A stretch of DNA of 19,942 nt from Verrucomicrobiota bacterium (GCA_009908535.1 JAAAOD010000097.1:1-19942); one strand, 5' to 3'. Positions 1 to 8,386 are shown, counted from the first letter of the stretch. Program-made: numbers and translations. The notes: generated from the sequence alone by a model not told the origin.

Positions 1-5
1 GGAAT

Positions 6-923
6 CTACAACCCTGAGCCGCGCAGCAGCAGCCCGCCGGAAAAGAGGAGGCCCGCCAACATGAGCAGCGCCGCCGTGCCCGCGAGGGCGGTGGCGAAAT
101 CCTCGCGGGTCGTTGCCTTCTGTACCCGCCGGCTTATGCGGGCGGCAAGGGGCAGCGCCCCAAGGACGAGCAGCCCGCCGCGGTGGCCGGTGCCGAAGGC
201 GAATAGCACCGCGCTGAGAAAGGCCGCCGCAGTGAGGACATGGTATTCGGCGAGGGCGAACCGCCGCCCGAACCGTACCGCAAGCGTCTGCTTCCCGGAT
301 TCCGCGTCCAGCGGCCGGTCCCGGAGATTGTTCACCACGAGAAGATTCGTCGAGAGGACTCCTGGTACGGCGCCCGCCAGCAGGAGCCAGTATCCGCACG
401 CTTCGCCAAACCGGAAGGTGCCCGCCTGGACATAGTAGGTGAGCGCGGTCGCCACCCAGCCGAAGAAAACAAAGACAAACAGATCCCCCCAGCCGTTGTA
501 GCCCAGTGGGTACGGTCCGCCGGTGTAGGCGATCCCGCAGAGGATGGAAACCACCCCGACCGACAGCAGCCACCAGCCGCCGAAAGGAATAAGACCGCAT
601 CCGCAGAGAAAGGCCGCAGCAAAGGTCAGGATCATCGCCCGCCGCATCGCCGCCGGCCGCACCCAGCCCGAGGCGGTGGCTCGACTGGGACCAATCCGGC
701 GCTCGTCGTCACTCCCCTTCAGGAAATCGTAATAGTCGTTCGCGTAGTTCGTCCCCACCTGGATCAGCAGCGCGAACAGCAGGCAAAGGATCCACGGCAT
801 GAAGACAAAGGCGCCCACGGATTGCGCAAGGGCGCCGCCGAGAACCACCGGAACGGCGGCCGCCGGAAGGGTCTTCGGGCGGGCGGCGAGGAAAAAGGCT
901 TTGGATGGATTGACCGTACCCAC
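6..923 (-). CDS. menA: 1,4-dihydroxy-2-naphthoate polyprenyltransferase (UbiA superfamily)
   Basis: The 305-aa integral membrane prenyltransferase is expected to attach a polyprenyl chain to 1,4-dihydroxy-2-naphthoate, the membrane-bound step of menaquinone synthesis. The N-terminus ARPKTLPAAAVPVVLG is typical of MenA. The first Asp-rich, Mg-diphosphate-binding motif is at residues 59-66 (NYANDYYD), and the second is at 198-206 (NNLRDRPLD, with the NNxRD form usual in MenA). Between and after these lie several long hydrophobic segments, and the length fits the family. The chosen start is GTG at 923, with a partial Shine-Dalgarno (TGAGG) just upstream. The gene lies 16 nt after the second pseudopilin gene on the same strand, so the three are probably co-transcribed. 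This is an odd functional pairing. UbiA paralogues are the alternative, but the motif set favours MenA. Confidence 0.9.
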   Translation of the reverse strand: MGTVNPSKAFFLAARPKTLPAAAVPVVLGGALAQSVGAFVFMPWILCLLFALLIQVGTNYANDYYDFLKGSDDERRIGPSRATASGWVRPAAMRRAMILTFAAAFLCGCGLIPFGGWWLLSVGVVSILCGIAYTGGPYPLGYNGWGDLFVFVFFGWVATALTYYVQAGTFRFGEACGYWLLLAGAVPGVLSTNLLVVNNLRDRPLDAESGKQTLAVRFGRRFALAEYHVLTAAAFLSAVLFAFGTGHRGGLLVLGALPLAARISRRVQKATTREDFATALAGTAALLMLAGLLFSGGLLLRGSGL

Positions 924-939
924 GATGCCTCAGGAAAGA

Positions 940-1485
940 TCACTCCATGAAAATGGCAAACGTCCGCGGCTCTCCCGGAGGCGGCGGTTCCCAGATAACC
1001 GCGATGCCGCGCTGCCGGGTCGGGCCGCGCAGGCTCCACGCCGCCGGAAGCGCCGGGCCCTCCGTCATATCGGAAAGCCGAATTCCGCCCTCGGGACCCC
1101 GGCGCGAATTTCCTTCCGCATCGCCCCACTGCCAGAAGAGTCCTTTGTCCTTTTCAAGGACCCATTGCCTCGTTTCTCCCATTTCCCCGAAGTAGCGCAC
1201 GCGCAGGCTCAAAAGCTCCCAGCCTTTCGCGGTCCGACGCCCTTTGGCCTCCCACCATGGGTCCGGAGCGAAGACATGCTCCACGCGGTGGTCCACGACC
1301 CTTTGCAACGCCGCCTGCATCTGGCGGAGGGCGTTCCTGCGCTCCTCCGCTTCCTCCGCCGCCGCCCTTCGCTCCACAAGGAAAACTAAAAAACGGGCCC
1401 CCGCGCCCGCCACCAAGGCCGCCACCGCCAGCGCGAGGAGCAACTCCACGAGGCCGAAGCCTCGCCTACTCCGGAAATTTTTCAT
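940..1485 (-). CDS. Pseudopilin-like protein (prepilin N-terminal cleavage/methylation motif)
   Basis: A 181-aa protein that starts MKNFRSRRG followed by FGLVELLLALAVAALVAG. This is a type IV prepilin/pseudopilin leader: short basic leader, Gly at -1, Phe at +1, Glu at +5, then one hydrophobic helix. The rest (Trp- and Arg-rich, residues ~40-181) is a soluble domain I cannot place. Size and single helix resemble a GspJ-like minor pseudopilin, but no GspJ signature was confirmed. An upstream in-frame TTG at 1494 would add three residues; the ATG at 1485 was chosen because it gives the usual MK-basic leader. The start lies inside the end of the preceding pseudopilin gene (20-nt overlap), which indicates one operon. 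After processing by a prepilin peptidase it would sit in the inner membrane as part of a pseudopilus tip or pilus. Confidence 0.75.
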   Translation of the reverse strand: MKNFRSRRGFGLVELLLALAVAALVAGAGARFLVFLVERRAAAEEAEERRNALRQMQAALQRVVDHRVEHVFAPDPWWEAKGRRTAKGWELLSLRVRYFGEMGETRQWVLEKDKGLFWQWGDAEGNSRRGPEGGIRLSDMTEGPALPAAWSLRGPTRQRGIAVIWEPPPPGEPRTFAIFME

Positions 1486-1870
1486 AATGACCAAGCAGGT
1501 TCCGGCCTCCCCAGGCGCCTTCCTCCACCAGGATACGCCACTCTCCGCCGTTCATGCCCTCCCCGCCGACCCAATGCCAGCTCCGGCTTTGCCCGCGCGC
1601 CGGCGGCAACCAGTCCCGCCCCGGAAACAGCAGCACGGTCCCGGACAGGTCCGGCGCCAGCGCCACCGGATCGTCCCCGGATGCAAGGGTCGTGCGCGCC
1701 TTTTCCCGCAGAAAGGCGATCCGCGCCGATGTCTCCACCGCGGCGCGCAACCGGCTTTCCGCCGCCAGCAGGCCGCCGACCAACCCGAGCACAAGGGAGA
1801 ACAATCCGAGCGCCAACAGCAGTTCAATAAGGCTGAAGGCCCTCCGGAAACGGTTTCCGTGCGTTTTCAT
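1466..1870 (-). CDS. Small pseudopilin-like protein (prepilin N-terminal motif)
   Basis: A 134-aa protein beginning MKTHGNRFRRA followed by FSLIELLLALGLFSLVLGLV, a prepilin-type leader with Phe +1 and Glu +5 and one hydrophobic helix. Residue -1 is Ala rather than the usual Gly, which is uncommon but not unknown at prepilin peptidase sites. The short C-terminal domain (~residues 40-134) has a WHWVGGEG stretch and no recognised family; a GspI/GspH-like minor pseudopilin is plausible. The reading frame stays open upstream to 1969, but the ATG at 1870 puts the cleavage site after an 11-residue basic leader, so the longer version was rejected. It is the first gene of a pseudopilin-pseudopilin-menA unit. 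No major pilin, secretin or ATPase is visible nearby. No Shine-Dalgarno precedes the start. Confidence 0.7.
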   Translation of the reverse strand: MKTHGNRFRRAFSLIELLLALGLFSLVLGLVGGLLAAESRLRAAVETSARIAFLREKARTTLASGDDPVALAPDLSGTVLLFPGRDWLPPARGQSRSWHWVGGEGMNGGEWRILVEEGAWGGRNLLGHYEKFPE

Positions 1871-1925
1871 CACCGGCGGAAGGCAACATTCCGCCCCCCT
1901 TTCTGCAAAGCACCACTTTCGCCCG

Positions 1926-1953
1926 ATTTTAATCGACATTGACACTTGACCAA
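1926..1953 (-). promoter_or_regulatory. Candidate sigma70-like promoter for the pseudopilin-menA unit
   Basis: Reading leftwards on the minus strand, TTGGTC (1953-1948) is followed after 16 nt by TAAAAT (1931-1926), about 55 nt upstream of the pseudopilin start at 1870. The match is imperfect and the consensus for this organism is unknown, so this is a weak suggestion. Confidence 0.25.
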
Positions 1954-2055
1954 AACTTTCCATGACCAAGCCTTTCTTCGTCGGGAAAATTCCGGCATGC
2001 GACCTGGAAGTCCTTTCGGTCCGGTCTCCGCTCTTTCCTCCCTGGCAGCGGCATT

Positions 2056-2086
2056 TTCACACACCTGCCGCCGCTCAACTTGTAAT
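2056..2086 (+). promoter_or_regulatory. Candidate promoter for rho
   Basis: TTCACA (2056-2061) and TGTAAT (2081-2086) each match the sigma70 consensus at five of six positions, but the spacer is 19 nt, longer than optimal. It would start transcription only a few nucleotides before the rho ATG at 2100, giving a nearly leaderless message. This would fit the absence of a Shine-Dalgarno there. Weak evidence. Confidence 0.22.
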
Positions 2087-2099
2087 CAACTTCACACTC

Positions 2100-3233
2100 A
2101 TGGAATCAGAGAACGGTTCCCCGCCTCCGTTGGTGGTGGAGGGAATTTTTGAACCACAGCAGAACAAGACCGGTGTCCTCCTTGACCCGGAACGGAACGG
2201 GAAAACGCGGCCGACCGATCCTTTCGTGCCCCGCGAACTCGTGCGTCGTTTCAAACTCAAGCGCGGCAACTACATTGTTGCCTCCGGCCAGAAGGACGAA
2301 CGCCACCCCAATCCGAAAGTCCGCTTTATCGAAACGATCGACGGGCTCAAGGTGGAGGAGCGGCGCAATTGCCTCGCCTTCGATCAATTGACCACCGTCA
2401 CCCCCGACGAATGGCTCAACACCGAGCGCAGCGGTTCGGGCAACATGACCTGCCGCGTCCTCGACATCTTCTGCCCCATCGGCAAGGGACAACGCGGCCT
2501 TATCGTCGCCCCGCCCCGCACCGGCAAAACCACCCTGTTGCAGGATATCGCCCTCGGGGTCCATGCCAACCATCCCGATTGCCGCATTGTCATGCTCCTC
2601 GTCGATGAACGGCCGGAGGAAGTCACCGACATCCGCCGCAATGTTCCCGGCCTTCTCCTCGCCTCCTCCAATGACGAGGAGGTCCGCAACCACCTCCGCA
2701 TTTCCGAGCTGGCGATCGATTACGCGAAACGCCAGGCCGAGGCCGGCCATGACGTCATCGTCCTGCTCGATTCCCTTACCCGCCTCAGCCGCGCCTACAA
2801 TTCCGCCAAGGGCGGTAGTGGCCGCACCATGACAGGAGGTCTCGACATCCGTGCCCTCGAAAAGCCGCGCCAGCTCTTCTCCGCCGCTCGCAACACCGAG
2901 GAGGCGGGCAGCCTCACCCTTATCGCCTCCGCTCTCATCGAGACCGGAAGCAAGATGGACGATCTTATTTTTCAGGAATTCAAGGGCACGGGGAACATGG
3001 AAATGGTCCTGGATCGCAAGGTCGCCGAATTGCGCATCTGGCCCGCCATTAACGTCGCTTCCTCCGGCACCCGCCGGGAGGAATTGCTGCTTCCGCCCGA
3101 GAGGCTCAAAAAAAGCCAGTTCTTCCGCCGCGCCCTCGCCGGGCAGAAAATCGAGGATGCCGCCGAGAGCGTCGTCGAGCGCCTTTCCAAAACCACCACC
3201 AACGAACAATTCTTTAAATTAATCGATATTTAA
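2100..3233 (+). CDS. rho: Transcription termination factor Rho (short form, no N-terminal helical domain)
   Basis: A 377-aa RNA-dependent hexameric ATPase that releases transcripts from RNA polymerase. Visible elements, numbered from the chosen ATG: an OB-fold-like RNA-binding domain at ~11-100; Walker [14 protein letters not shown] at 133-145; the [10 protein letters not shown] segment with catalytic Glu at ~170; Walker B VIVLLDS with Asp at 224; a Q-loop around 235-247 (SGRTMTGG); and an R-loop segment [12 protein letters not shown] ending at Lys 307. The usual N-terminal helical bundle (~45 residues in E. coli) is missing: only about ten residues precede the OB region. The frame is open back to an ATG at 1962, but that extension does not resemble the Rho N-domain. 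The OB domain lacks the E. coli FGFLR aromatics (here TGVLL). The P-loop has RTGKT where E. coli has KAGKT. Confidence 0.95.
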   Translation: MESENGSPPPLVVEGIFEPQQNKTGVLLDPERNGKTRPTDPFVPRELVRRFKLKRGNYIVASGQKDERHPNPKVRFIETIDGLKVEERRNCLAFDQLTTVTPDEWLNTERSGSGNMTCRVLDIFCPIGKGQRGLIVAPPRTGKTTLLQDIALGVHANHPDCRIVMLLVDERPEEVTDIRRNVPGLLLASSNDEEVRNHLRISELAIDYAKRQAEAGHDVIVLLDSLTRLSRAYNSAKGGSGRTMTGGLDIRALEKPRQLFSAARNTEEAGSLTLIASALIETGSKMDDLIFQEFKGTGNMEMVLDRKVAELRIWPAINVASSGTRREELLLPPERLKKSQFFRRALAGQKIEDAAESVVERLSKTTTNEQFFKLIDI

Positions 3234-3317
3234 TGCGACCGCTACCGGCTTTCTTTCCATGCCAGTTTTTGACTTGCCCGCGACAATCCCGACTTCTTAA
3301 TCCGACCCCTTTCCAGA

Positions 3318-5078
3318 ATGCAAAACTTCGCTGACCAATGCCTCGATATGGCCCGGGCCATGCTCGGCCAGAATTTGAGCTCCATACAAGCGGATGGCAC
3401 TATTCAACCCGTGCAAGGGGAATCCAGCCGTCTTGACGAATCCGGTCATGCCGCTCTCGCCATCGGCGAGTTTTACCGGGCTACCCAGGAAACCAGCTTC
3501 GAGGGGCACGACCTCATCGACCTTACCGCCCGCTGCATCACGGCACAGGCCTTCCTTGAGGAGGAGCAGGAAAACGGGCTCGGGTATGCCGCCCTCGGTC
3601 TGCTCTCCTTCGGGCCGGCCAAGGAGCGCAACGGCGTCTGGGAACGTCTCCTCGACCCGACCCGCGAACGCCTTGACCGGCGCCTCCTCGCAAGAACCGA
3701 TTATGATAATCACTTTCAGACCTTCAATGTCGCCAAGGCGGTGACCCGCTTTTCCATGGGGCTGTCGAAGAAGGACGAGACCGGTAAGTTGATCGACCGT
3801 TTCGTCAGCCGTATCGGCTCCACCAGCTCCGCCGGCTTTATTGATGACGCTCCCACCACCGGCGTCGGGGGCGTTTTCGATATCTACGGGCTGATGTCCC
3901 TTGTCTTTATGCGGCAGGCCCTGCAGCTGCACGGCAACATCCACCTGCGGGACCGCAAGCTCCCGAGCCTGCGTACGGTCTCAGAAAGGTATCTGCGCCT
4001 CCTGCCCGACCTCGTCCGCTCCGACGGTCAGGGCTGGATCTACGGCAAGGCCGTCGGCGCGTACGGGCAGATGCACTGCATTTCCCTCGTCCTGCAGGCG
4101 CTGCGCGACGGCTGGATCAGCGCGGAGAAAGAACCGCATTACGTCGAAATGCTGCGGCGGCTCTTCCAGTTCTTCTTCCTCACTTACCTCGACCAGGAAC
4201 AGGGCTTCATCGTCGTGCGCGACGCGGAACGGGACACCCGTCCGGAGCACACCACCCGCATGGCCAATTTTGACGGAGCGCGCTACCTCTGCCAGTGGGC
4301 GCGGCTGGCCCGGTCCATCGACCGCGAAATGGACGCAAAGGCAGCCCCGCGCAAGACCGGCGGGCGCTGGGTTATCTTCCACAAGGGATCGCGCAAGGAG
4401 CAGGGCCTCTTCCTCTACCAGAATACGGAAAACGGCCTGCACCTGCAGCTGCCCCTGATGGGCAGCCAGAAAACCGGATCGGCGGACTGCCTTGCTTTCC
4501 CCCATTGCCCCGGGATCTTCGATTGGCCCGCCAACCAGTACCTGCCCATTCTCCTTCCGGAGCTGACCTTCGGCGACAAGGTCGTCGTCCCCGCCTTCTA
4601 CGGAAAACGCTGCGTCACCGGTCTCGGCCTGCGCCGCAGTTTCTACTTCCGTTACGAACAACCGGAGATGATCACGAAGGACGAGGAAATGCTCAACGGC
4701 CTCGGCAGCGTCAAGGTGGCCTGGAATTTCTCTGGCAACCGCATCTCCAGCGAATTCGTCTTCACGGTGAAGCGGCAGGTGCAGCTGGACTATTTCCGCT
4801 ACATGCTCGCCATCGGGTCGCCCCACTCTGAGAAACACGCCCCCATGACTTTCGTCCTCGGCGAGGAAGGCCTCGGCTGCACCGTGGAAAAGGATGACTT
4901 CCAGGCCGCATGGCAGGAGACCGATATTGTCACCGAGGAGATGCGCTACCGCACCTACTGGGGAAATATCCACTACCTGCAGAGCCTTGTCCGGGATCAC
5001 CCCCTGATCATGCGTCCCGGCCAGCAATATCGACTCGCCATTTCCTTCGAGCCGGACGTCGGCCTCCTCGAGGGCTGA
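3318..5078 (+). CDS. Conserved-looking protein of unknown function; helical toroid plus beta-sandwich
   Basis: A 586-aa soluble protein with no signal peptide or membrane segment. I do not recognise a named family. Residues ~1-335 are predicted by eye to be mostly helical, with repeated helix-loop units and short Gly/Asp/Tyr-rich linkers ([19 protein letters not shown] at 26-44; [11 protein letters not shown] at 183-193; [19 protein letters not shown] at 236-254). Residues ~348-580 look like beta strands rich in aromatic residues, including a [14 protein letters not shown] stretch at 391-404. This order, an (alpha/alpha) toroid followed by a beta-sandwich, is that of many polysaccharide lyases and heparinase II/III-like or DUF2264-like proteins, so a carbohydrate-active role is a hypothesis only. 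The start ATG lacks a Shine-Dalgarno. It lies 84 nt after rho and 25 nt before hisF, probably in the same unit as hisF. Confidence 0.85.
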   Translation: MQNFADQCLDMARAMLGQNLSSIQADGTIQPVQGESSRLDESGHAALAIGEFYRATQETSFEGHDLIDLTARCITAQAFLEEEQENGLGYAALGLLSFGPAKERNGVWERLLDPTRERLDRRLLARTDYDNHFQTFNVAKAVTRFSMGLSKKDETGKLIDRFVSRIGSTSSAGFIDDAPTTGVGGVFDIYGLMSLVFMRQALQLHGNIHLRDRKLPSLRTVSERYLRLLPDLVRSDGQGWIYGKAVGAYGQMHCISLVLQALRDGWISAEKEPHYVEMLRRLFQFFFLTYLDQEQGFIVVRDAERDTRPEHTTRMANFDGARYLCQWARLARSIDREMDAKAAPRKTGGRWVIFHKGSRKEQGLFLYQNTENGLHLQLPLMGSQKTGSADCLAFPHCPGIFDWPANQYLPILLPELTFGDKVVVPAFYGKRCVTGLGLRRSFYFRYEQPEMITKDEEMLNGLGSVKVAWNFSGNRISSEFVFTVKRQVQLDYFRYMLAIGSPHSEKHAPMTFVLGEEGLGCTVEKDDFQAAWQETDIVTEEMRYRTYWGNIHYLQSLVRDHPLIMRPGQQYRLAISFEPDVGLLEG

Positions 5079-5103
5079 AAAGGCGAACTTACCCGTCCTC
5101 CCG

Positions 5104-5892
5104 ATGTTGTCGGTACGGGTCATTCCCTGTCTGGACGTCAACGCCGGACGCGTCGTCAAAGGCGTGCGCTTCGTGGAATTGCGGGACGCCGGCGATCCCG
5201 TCGAAATCGCCAAGGCCTATGAGCGCCAGGGGGCGGACGAACTCGTCTTCCTCGATATCACCGCCTCCTCCTCGGAGCGCGACATCCTTCGCGATGTCGT
5301 CGAGCGCACCGCCTCCGAATGCTTCATGCCCCTCACCGTCGGGGGCGGCCTGCGCTCTGTAGCGAATATCCGCGACATGCTCAACGCCGGTGCCGACAAG
5401 GTGAGCCTCAACACCGCCGCCGTCCTCGAGCCGGATCTCATCTCCCATGCTTCCTCCCGCTTCGGCAACCAGTGCATCGTCGTAGCGATCGACGCCCGTT
5501 GGGATGCGGAGGCCGGCTACTGGAGGGTCGTCACCCATGGCGGTCGCAAGCCGACGGAATGGAACGTCCTCGACTGGGCGCGCGAGGTCCTTCGCCGCGG
5601 CGCCGGGGAAATTCTTCTTACGAGCATGGACGCCGACGGGACCAAGGCCGGTTACGACGTGCCCCTGACCCGCGCCGTTTCGGAGGCCGTCGAAATCCCC
5701 GTCATCGCCTCCGGCGGCGCCGGCAATCCCGCCCACCTCGCCGAGGTTGTCCTCAAGGGGGGAGCTTCCGCGGTCCTCGCCGCCAGCATTTTCCACTTCA
5801 AGGAATTCACTCTGCGGGAAACCAAGCAGCACCTTCGCGAGGCCGGGATCCCGGTACGACTTCCACCCGGCGAGCCGGAAGCAGGGGACTGA
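5104..5892 (+). CDS. hisF: Imidazole glycerol phosphate synthase cyclase subunit HisF
   Basis: A 262-aa (beta/alpha)8-barrel enzyme. With the glutaminase HisH it turns PRFAR plus ammonia into imidazole glycerol phosphate and AICAR in histidine synthesis, in the cytoplasm. The catalytic acid/base pair is visible at Asp 11 (IPCLDV) and Asp 130 (VVAIDAR), the same numbering as in well-studied HisF proteins. Phosphate-binding loops are TVGGGLR (78-84) and ASGGAGN (202-208), and [12 protein letters not shown] (174-185) is also typical. Length is normal, with a short Pro/Glu-rich tail. No hisH, hisA or other his gene lies within the window. It follows the 586-aa gene after 25 nt on the same strand. 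No Shine-Dalgarno is visible upstream of the ATG. Confidence 0.97.
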   Translation: MLSVRVIPCLDVNAGRVVKGVRFVELRDAGDPVEIAKAYERQGADELVFLDITASSSERDILRDVVERTASECFMPLTVGGGLRSVANIRDMLNAGADKVSLNTAAVLEPDLISHASSRFGNQCIVVAIDARWDAEAGYWRVVTHGGRKPTEWNVLDWAREVLRRGAGEILLTSMDADGTKAGYDVPLTRAVSEAVEIPVIASGGAGNPAHLAEVVLKGGASAVLAASIFHFKEFTLRETKQHLREAGIPVRLPPGEPEAGD

Positions 5893-5905
5893 ATTCCGTC
5901 AGAGC

Positions 5906-5935
5906 TTGACCTTCCGGGGGGCTTCGTAAAAAAAT
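5906..5935 (+). promoter_or_regulatory. Candidate sigma70-like promoter for the LolA-like gene
   Basis: TTGACC (5906-5911, five of six consensus) is followed after 18 nt by AAAAAT (5930-5935) in the only A-rich patch of this spacer, ending about 18 nt before the ATG at 5953. A real start here would leave a very short leader. Moderate to weak evidence. Confidence 0.3.
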
Positions 5936-5952
5936 TTAACATCTCTTCCGTG

Positions 5953-6726
5953 ATGCGCTGTCCCTCATTATGCCTCTCCCTCTCGCTCCTTCTCACGCTG
6001 GCCCCTCCGGTCGCGCCCACCGTGCACGGGCAAGCCCGCGAAGGGGAGAACCTCACCGTCGAAGAGGTAATGGATCGCTATATCGAGGCCATGGGCGGAC
6101 GCGTTGCCCTCGAGCGAATCAACAGCGCTCGGCTGCGCGGCAGCGTCCTCGACGGCGACCGGGTCGTCAGCACCATTACCGTGCTCAAAAAGGATCCCGA
6201 CCGGGTACGCGTCGTTATCGACCATGGCCGCTCACGGTTTGTCCAGGGCTACGATGGAGAGACGGTCTGGTTTTCCCGCCACGCCGGCGGACAGGTTTTT
6301 CATGGCAGAATGCCGGGAGCCCAGGCCGAAAAGTTCATCAATGAGGCCCCCCTCACCAATTACCTCGTCCGCTACCGGGAGGAGCCCGACCTCGTTTTTG
6401 AGCTCGGCGAAGATGTGATGCTCAACCGGATTCCCTGCTATAAAGTCATCGCCCGCTTCCCCGACGGCAGCTGGAATGTCCACCTCATTGATAAGGAACG
6501 GTTCATCGAGCGTCGTATCTATGAGTACGATGCGGACGGAGACCGGCTCCTCGAATTGATTCCGAGCCAGTTCGAGCGCTTCGGGGGCGTGGATTTCGCC
6601 ATGCGGATCATTCGCCGCAAAAAGGGGGAAAACATGTCAACCTTGGTCCTCAACGAAGTGGAGATCAACATTGGGATCCTCGAGGACGCCTTTCGGCCGC
6701 CCCCGGAGCTAGTCGGGAAAGGTTAA
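5953..6726 (+). CDS. Exported LolA/LolB-like (outer membrane lipoprotein-sorting-like) protein
   Basis: A 257-aa protein with a clear signal peptide: MRCPS, then a Leu/Ser-rich core, with a possible signal peptidase I site near HGQA at ~27, so it is probably periplasmic. The mature start (VMDRYIEAMGGRVALERINSARLRGSV) and the following beta-strand pattern are typical of the broad LolA/LolB-like fold family, which includes many uncharacterised exported proteins. There is no lipobox Cys at the cleavage site, so it is not obviously a lipoprotein. A GTG directly before the ATG (5950) is an alternative start. Its TAA stop overlaps the stop of convergent murJ through the shared palindrome TTAA. A role in moving lipoproteins or other amphiphiles is inference; it may be a distant paralogue rather than true LolA. 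Confidence 0.7.
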   Translation: MRCPSLCLSLSLLLTLAPPVAPTVHGQAREGENLTVEEVMDRYIEAMGGRVALERINSARLRGSVLDGDRVVSTITVLKKDPDRVRVVIDHGRSRFVQGYDGETVWFSRHAGGQVFHGRMPGAQAEKFINEAPLTNYLVRYREEPDLVFELGEDVMLNRIPCYKVIARFPDGSWNVHLIDKERFIERRIYEYDADGDRLLELIPSQFERFGGVDFAMRIIRRKKGENMSTLVLNEVEINIGILEDAFRPPPELVGKG

Positions 6727-8279
6727 TCGCGGGCGGACTTTCTCATTCCCGACAACAGGCGCAGGGCCGGTAATCCCTGCAGGTGCAGGGCCAGAAAATA
6801 GACCGCGGCAGCCAGCGGAAGGACCAGCAGGGTCACCACGACATGAGCGGTCTTTTCCTCGAGCGCCATGTGGAAGGGGGCCAGCCGGCCCAGTCCGCAT
6901 ACAATCCCCAGCATCCCGAGGGCAACCCCGACGCGCAGCGACTCGCGGAGGCTGCGGCGGAGGATTTCCATCCCGGCGAGGTGGACCATCCTGCCGCCGA
7001 GAACCTGCAGGGCGGTACAGTGGACGGCGGCCGCGAGGGTATTGGCAAGGGCAAGCCCGGTTGCCCCGATCCACTGCATGAGCAGAAGCCCGAGAAGCAA
7101 GTTCAAGAATAGGTTCACTGCCGCGAGAATCACCGGAATACGCATCCGCTGGCGCGCATAATAGCTCCGCGTCAGCAGGGTCGACCACGCGAAAAACGGC
7201 AGTCCCGCTGCTGCCGCCACCAGCACGGGATAAGCCGCCTTCACGTCCTCGCCACCAAACAGGCCCCACTCGAACAGGACGCTGAGAATGGATTCCCCCA
7301 GCAAGGCAAGGCCCACCGCCGCCGGCAGGGTGATCAGGAGGATGAGGCCGAGGCTCTGGTGGTAGGTGCGCGCGAATGCCTTCGCCTTCCCCGCCGAGGC
7401 AAGGCGGGAAAGTTCCGGAAAGGCCACTGTGGTCACGGCGATGGCGAAGACCCCCAGCGGCAGTTCCACGAGTCGGCTGGCGATGTAAAGCAATCCGGTC
7501 GCGGTGTCGTTCAGCGAAAAAGCCAGCAGGCGCGAAACGAGAATATTCAATTGGAAGATGGCGGCGCCCAGAAGTCCCGGAAGGAACAATCGCAGCACCT
7601 TGCCAAGGTCCGGATGGGAGCGCCAGCCCGATGGAAAGCGCCAGCCTGCCCGCGCCATGCCCCATGCCGGTACCAGCAACTGCAGCATCCCGCCGGCGAG
7701 CACGCCAAGGCTTAGCCAGAGCACCCGCTGCTCACCGTCGGCCGGCCAGATTCCCATCCCGGCAAGCAGGGCCCCGATCATCATCAGATTCAACCAGATC
7801 TGATTCGCCGAGGCCAGGCCGAAACGGCCGAACACGTTCAGGGTCCCGCAAATAAGCGCGCCCAGGCAGATCAGCATCACGTATGGAAAAAGAAGCTGGC
7901 TCAGGGCGGCCCCCGCATACCAGCGTTCCGGCAACCCCTCGAAGGTTGCGACCAGGCTAAGCAACGGGAGGGCGAGAAGAACCAATCCCCCGAGAATCGC
8001 CCCCAGACGGACCAGGAGGGCGTTGAGCAGTTCGTGGGTCGACGCCGGACCGCGCAGCTCCCGGCATTCGGCGAGAACCGGAATGGCCGATGAGGAAAGC
8101 GCGCCCTCCCCAAGCAGCCGCCGAAATAGGTTGGGCAGCGTGAAAGCAAGAAGAAAGGCCGAATTCAGGATTCCCGTGCCAAGGCTGGCAAACAGCAGGA
8201 TATCCCGAAGCAAACCCAGAAGGCGGGAGATCATCGTCCATCCGGCCACTTCCGAGATCCGTTTCCCCAATCCTGCCAT
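6723..8279 (-). CDS. murJ: Lipid II flippase MurJ (MviN family)
   Basis: A 518-aa multi-pass inner membrane protein of the MOP superfamily that moves lipid II across the membrane for peptidoglycan synthesis. The N-terminus (SRLLGLLRDILLF) and the LPNLFRRLLGEGALSSSAIPVLAE block are hallmarks of MurJ. By alignment with E. coli MurJ from memory, the cavity residues Arg 18 and Arg 24 correspond to Arg 19 and Arg 25 here, and Arg 270/Glu 273 correspond to the RLVELP segment. The E. coli Asp 39 position (DAFF) is Ser here (SAFL). Hydrophobic segments run along the whole length, consistent with 13-14 helices, and the size is normal. It is convergent with the LolA-like gene (4-bp overlap) and divergent from pta. 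The ATG lacks a Shine-Dalgarno. Confidence 0.95.
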   Translation of the reverse strand: MAGLGKRISEVAGWTMISRLLGLLRDILLFASLGTGILNSAFLLAFTLPNLFRRLLGEGALSSSAIPVLAECRELRGPASTHELLNALLVRLGAILGGLVLLALPLLSLVATFEGLPERWYAGAALSQLLFPYVMLICLGALICGTLNVFGRFGLASANQIWLNLMMIGALLAGMGIWPADGEQRVLWLSLGVLAGGMLQLLVPAWGMARAGWRFPSGWRSHPDLGKVLRLFLPGLLGAAIFQLNILVSRLLAFSLNDTATGLLYIASRLVELPLGVFAIAVTTVAFPELSRLASAGKAKAFARTYHQSLGLILLITLPAAVGLALLGESILSVLFEWGLFGGEDVKAAYPVLVAAAAGLPFFAWSTLLTRSYYARQRMRIPVILAAVNLFLNLLLGLLLMQWIGATGLALANTLAAAVHCTALQVLGGRMVHLAGMEILRRSLRESLRVGVALGMLGIVCGLGRLAPFHMALEEKTAHVVVTLLVLPLAAAVYFLALHLQGLPALRLLSGMRKSARD

Positions 8280-8386
8280 CGGGCAGTGTTTTGTCGACGC
8301 CTGCCCCCTTCTGCCAGATTATTCTTTTCTTTCCCTGGCCCCCACCTTTTCCCAGTATCCACGCCCACCAACGCCCTTCCTTTCCC

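Larger units (their letters stand above)
1871..2099. other. Divergent intergenic spacer between the pseudopilin operon and rho
   Basis: A 229-bp region between two divergently read genes, the largest non-coding stretch in the window. It must hold promoters for both directions unless transcripts start further away. No terminator or protein-binding repeat stands out. Open frames run through it from 1969 on the minus strand and from 1962 on the plus strand, as in-frame upstream extensions of the flanking genes, but neither extension resembles the corresponding family. Confidence 0.6.

Noticed and set aside
1962..2099. N-terminal extension of Rho from an upstream ATG
   Set aside because: The 46 residues do not resemble the Rho N-terminal helical domain and are Pro/Phe-rich; kept only as an alternative in the Rho finding.
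2106..3209. A 367-codon minus-strand open frame opposite rho
   Set aside because: Shadow of the conserved rho coding frame; no recognisable domain and no plausible start context.
3981..5213. A 410-codon minus-strand open frame opposite the 586-aa gene
   Set aside because: Runs into the antisense of hisF and shows no domain. The plus-strand frame has the more protein-like composition and fits the operon layout.
5893..5952. Possible terminator after hisF (GAGC/GCTT pairing before an A-run)
   Set aside because: The stem is only 4 bp with a wobble pair, the loop is long, and the run is A, not T, on the coding strand. It suits a promoter better than a terminator.
8291..8386. TTG-initiated extension of Pta
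   Set aside because: Pro/Phe-rich 32 residues unlike the family; the ATG at 8387 starts exactly where the family N-terminus begins.
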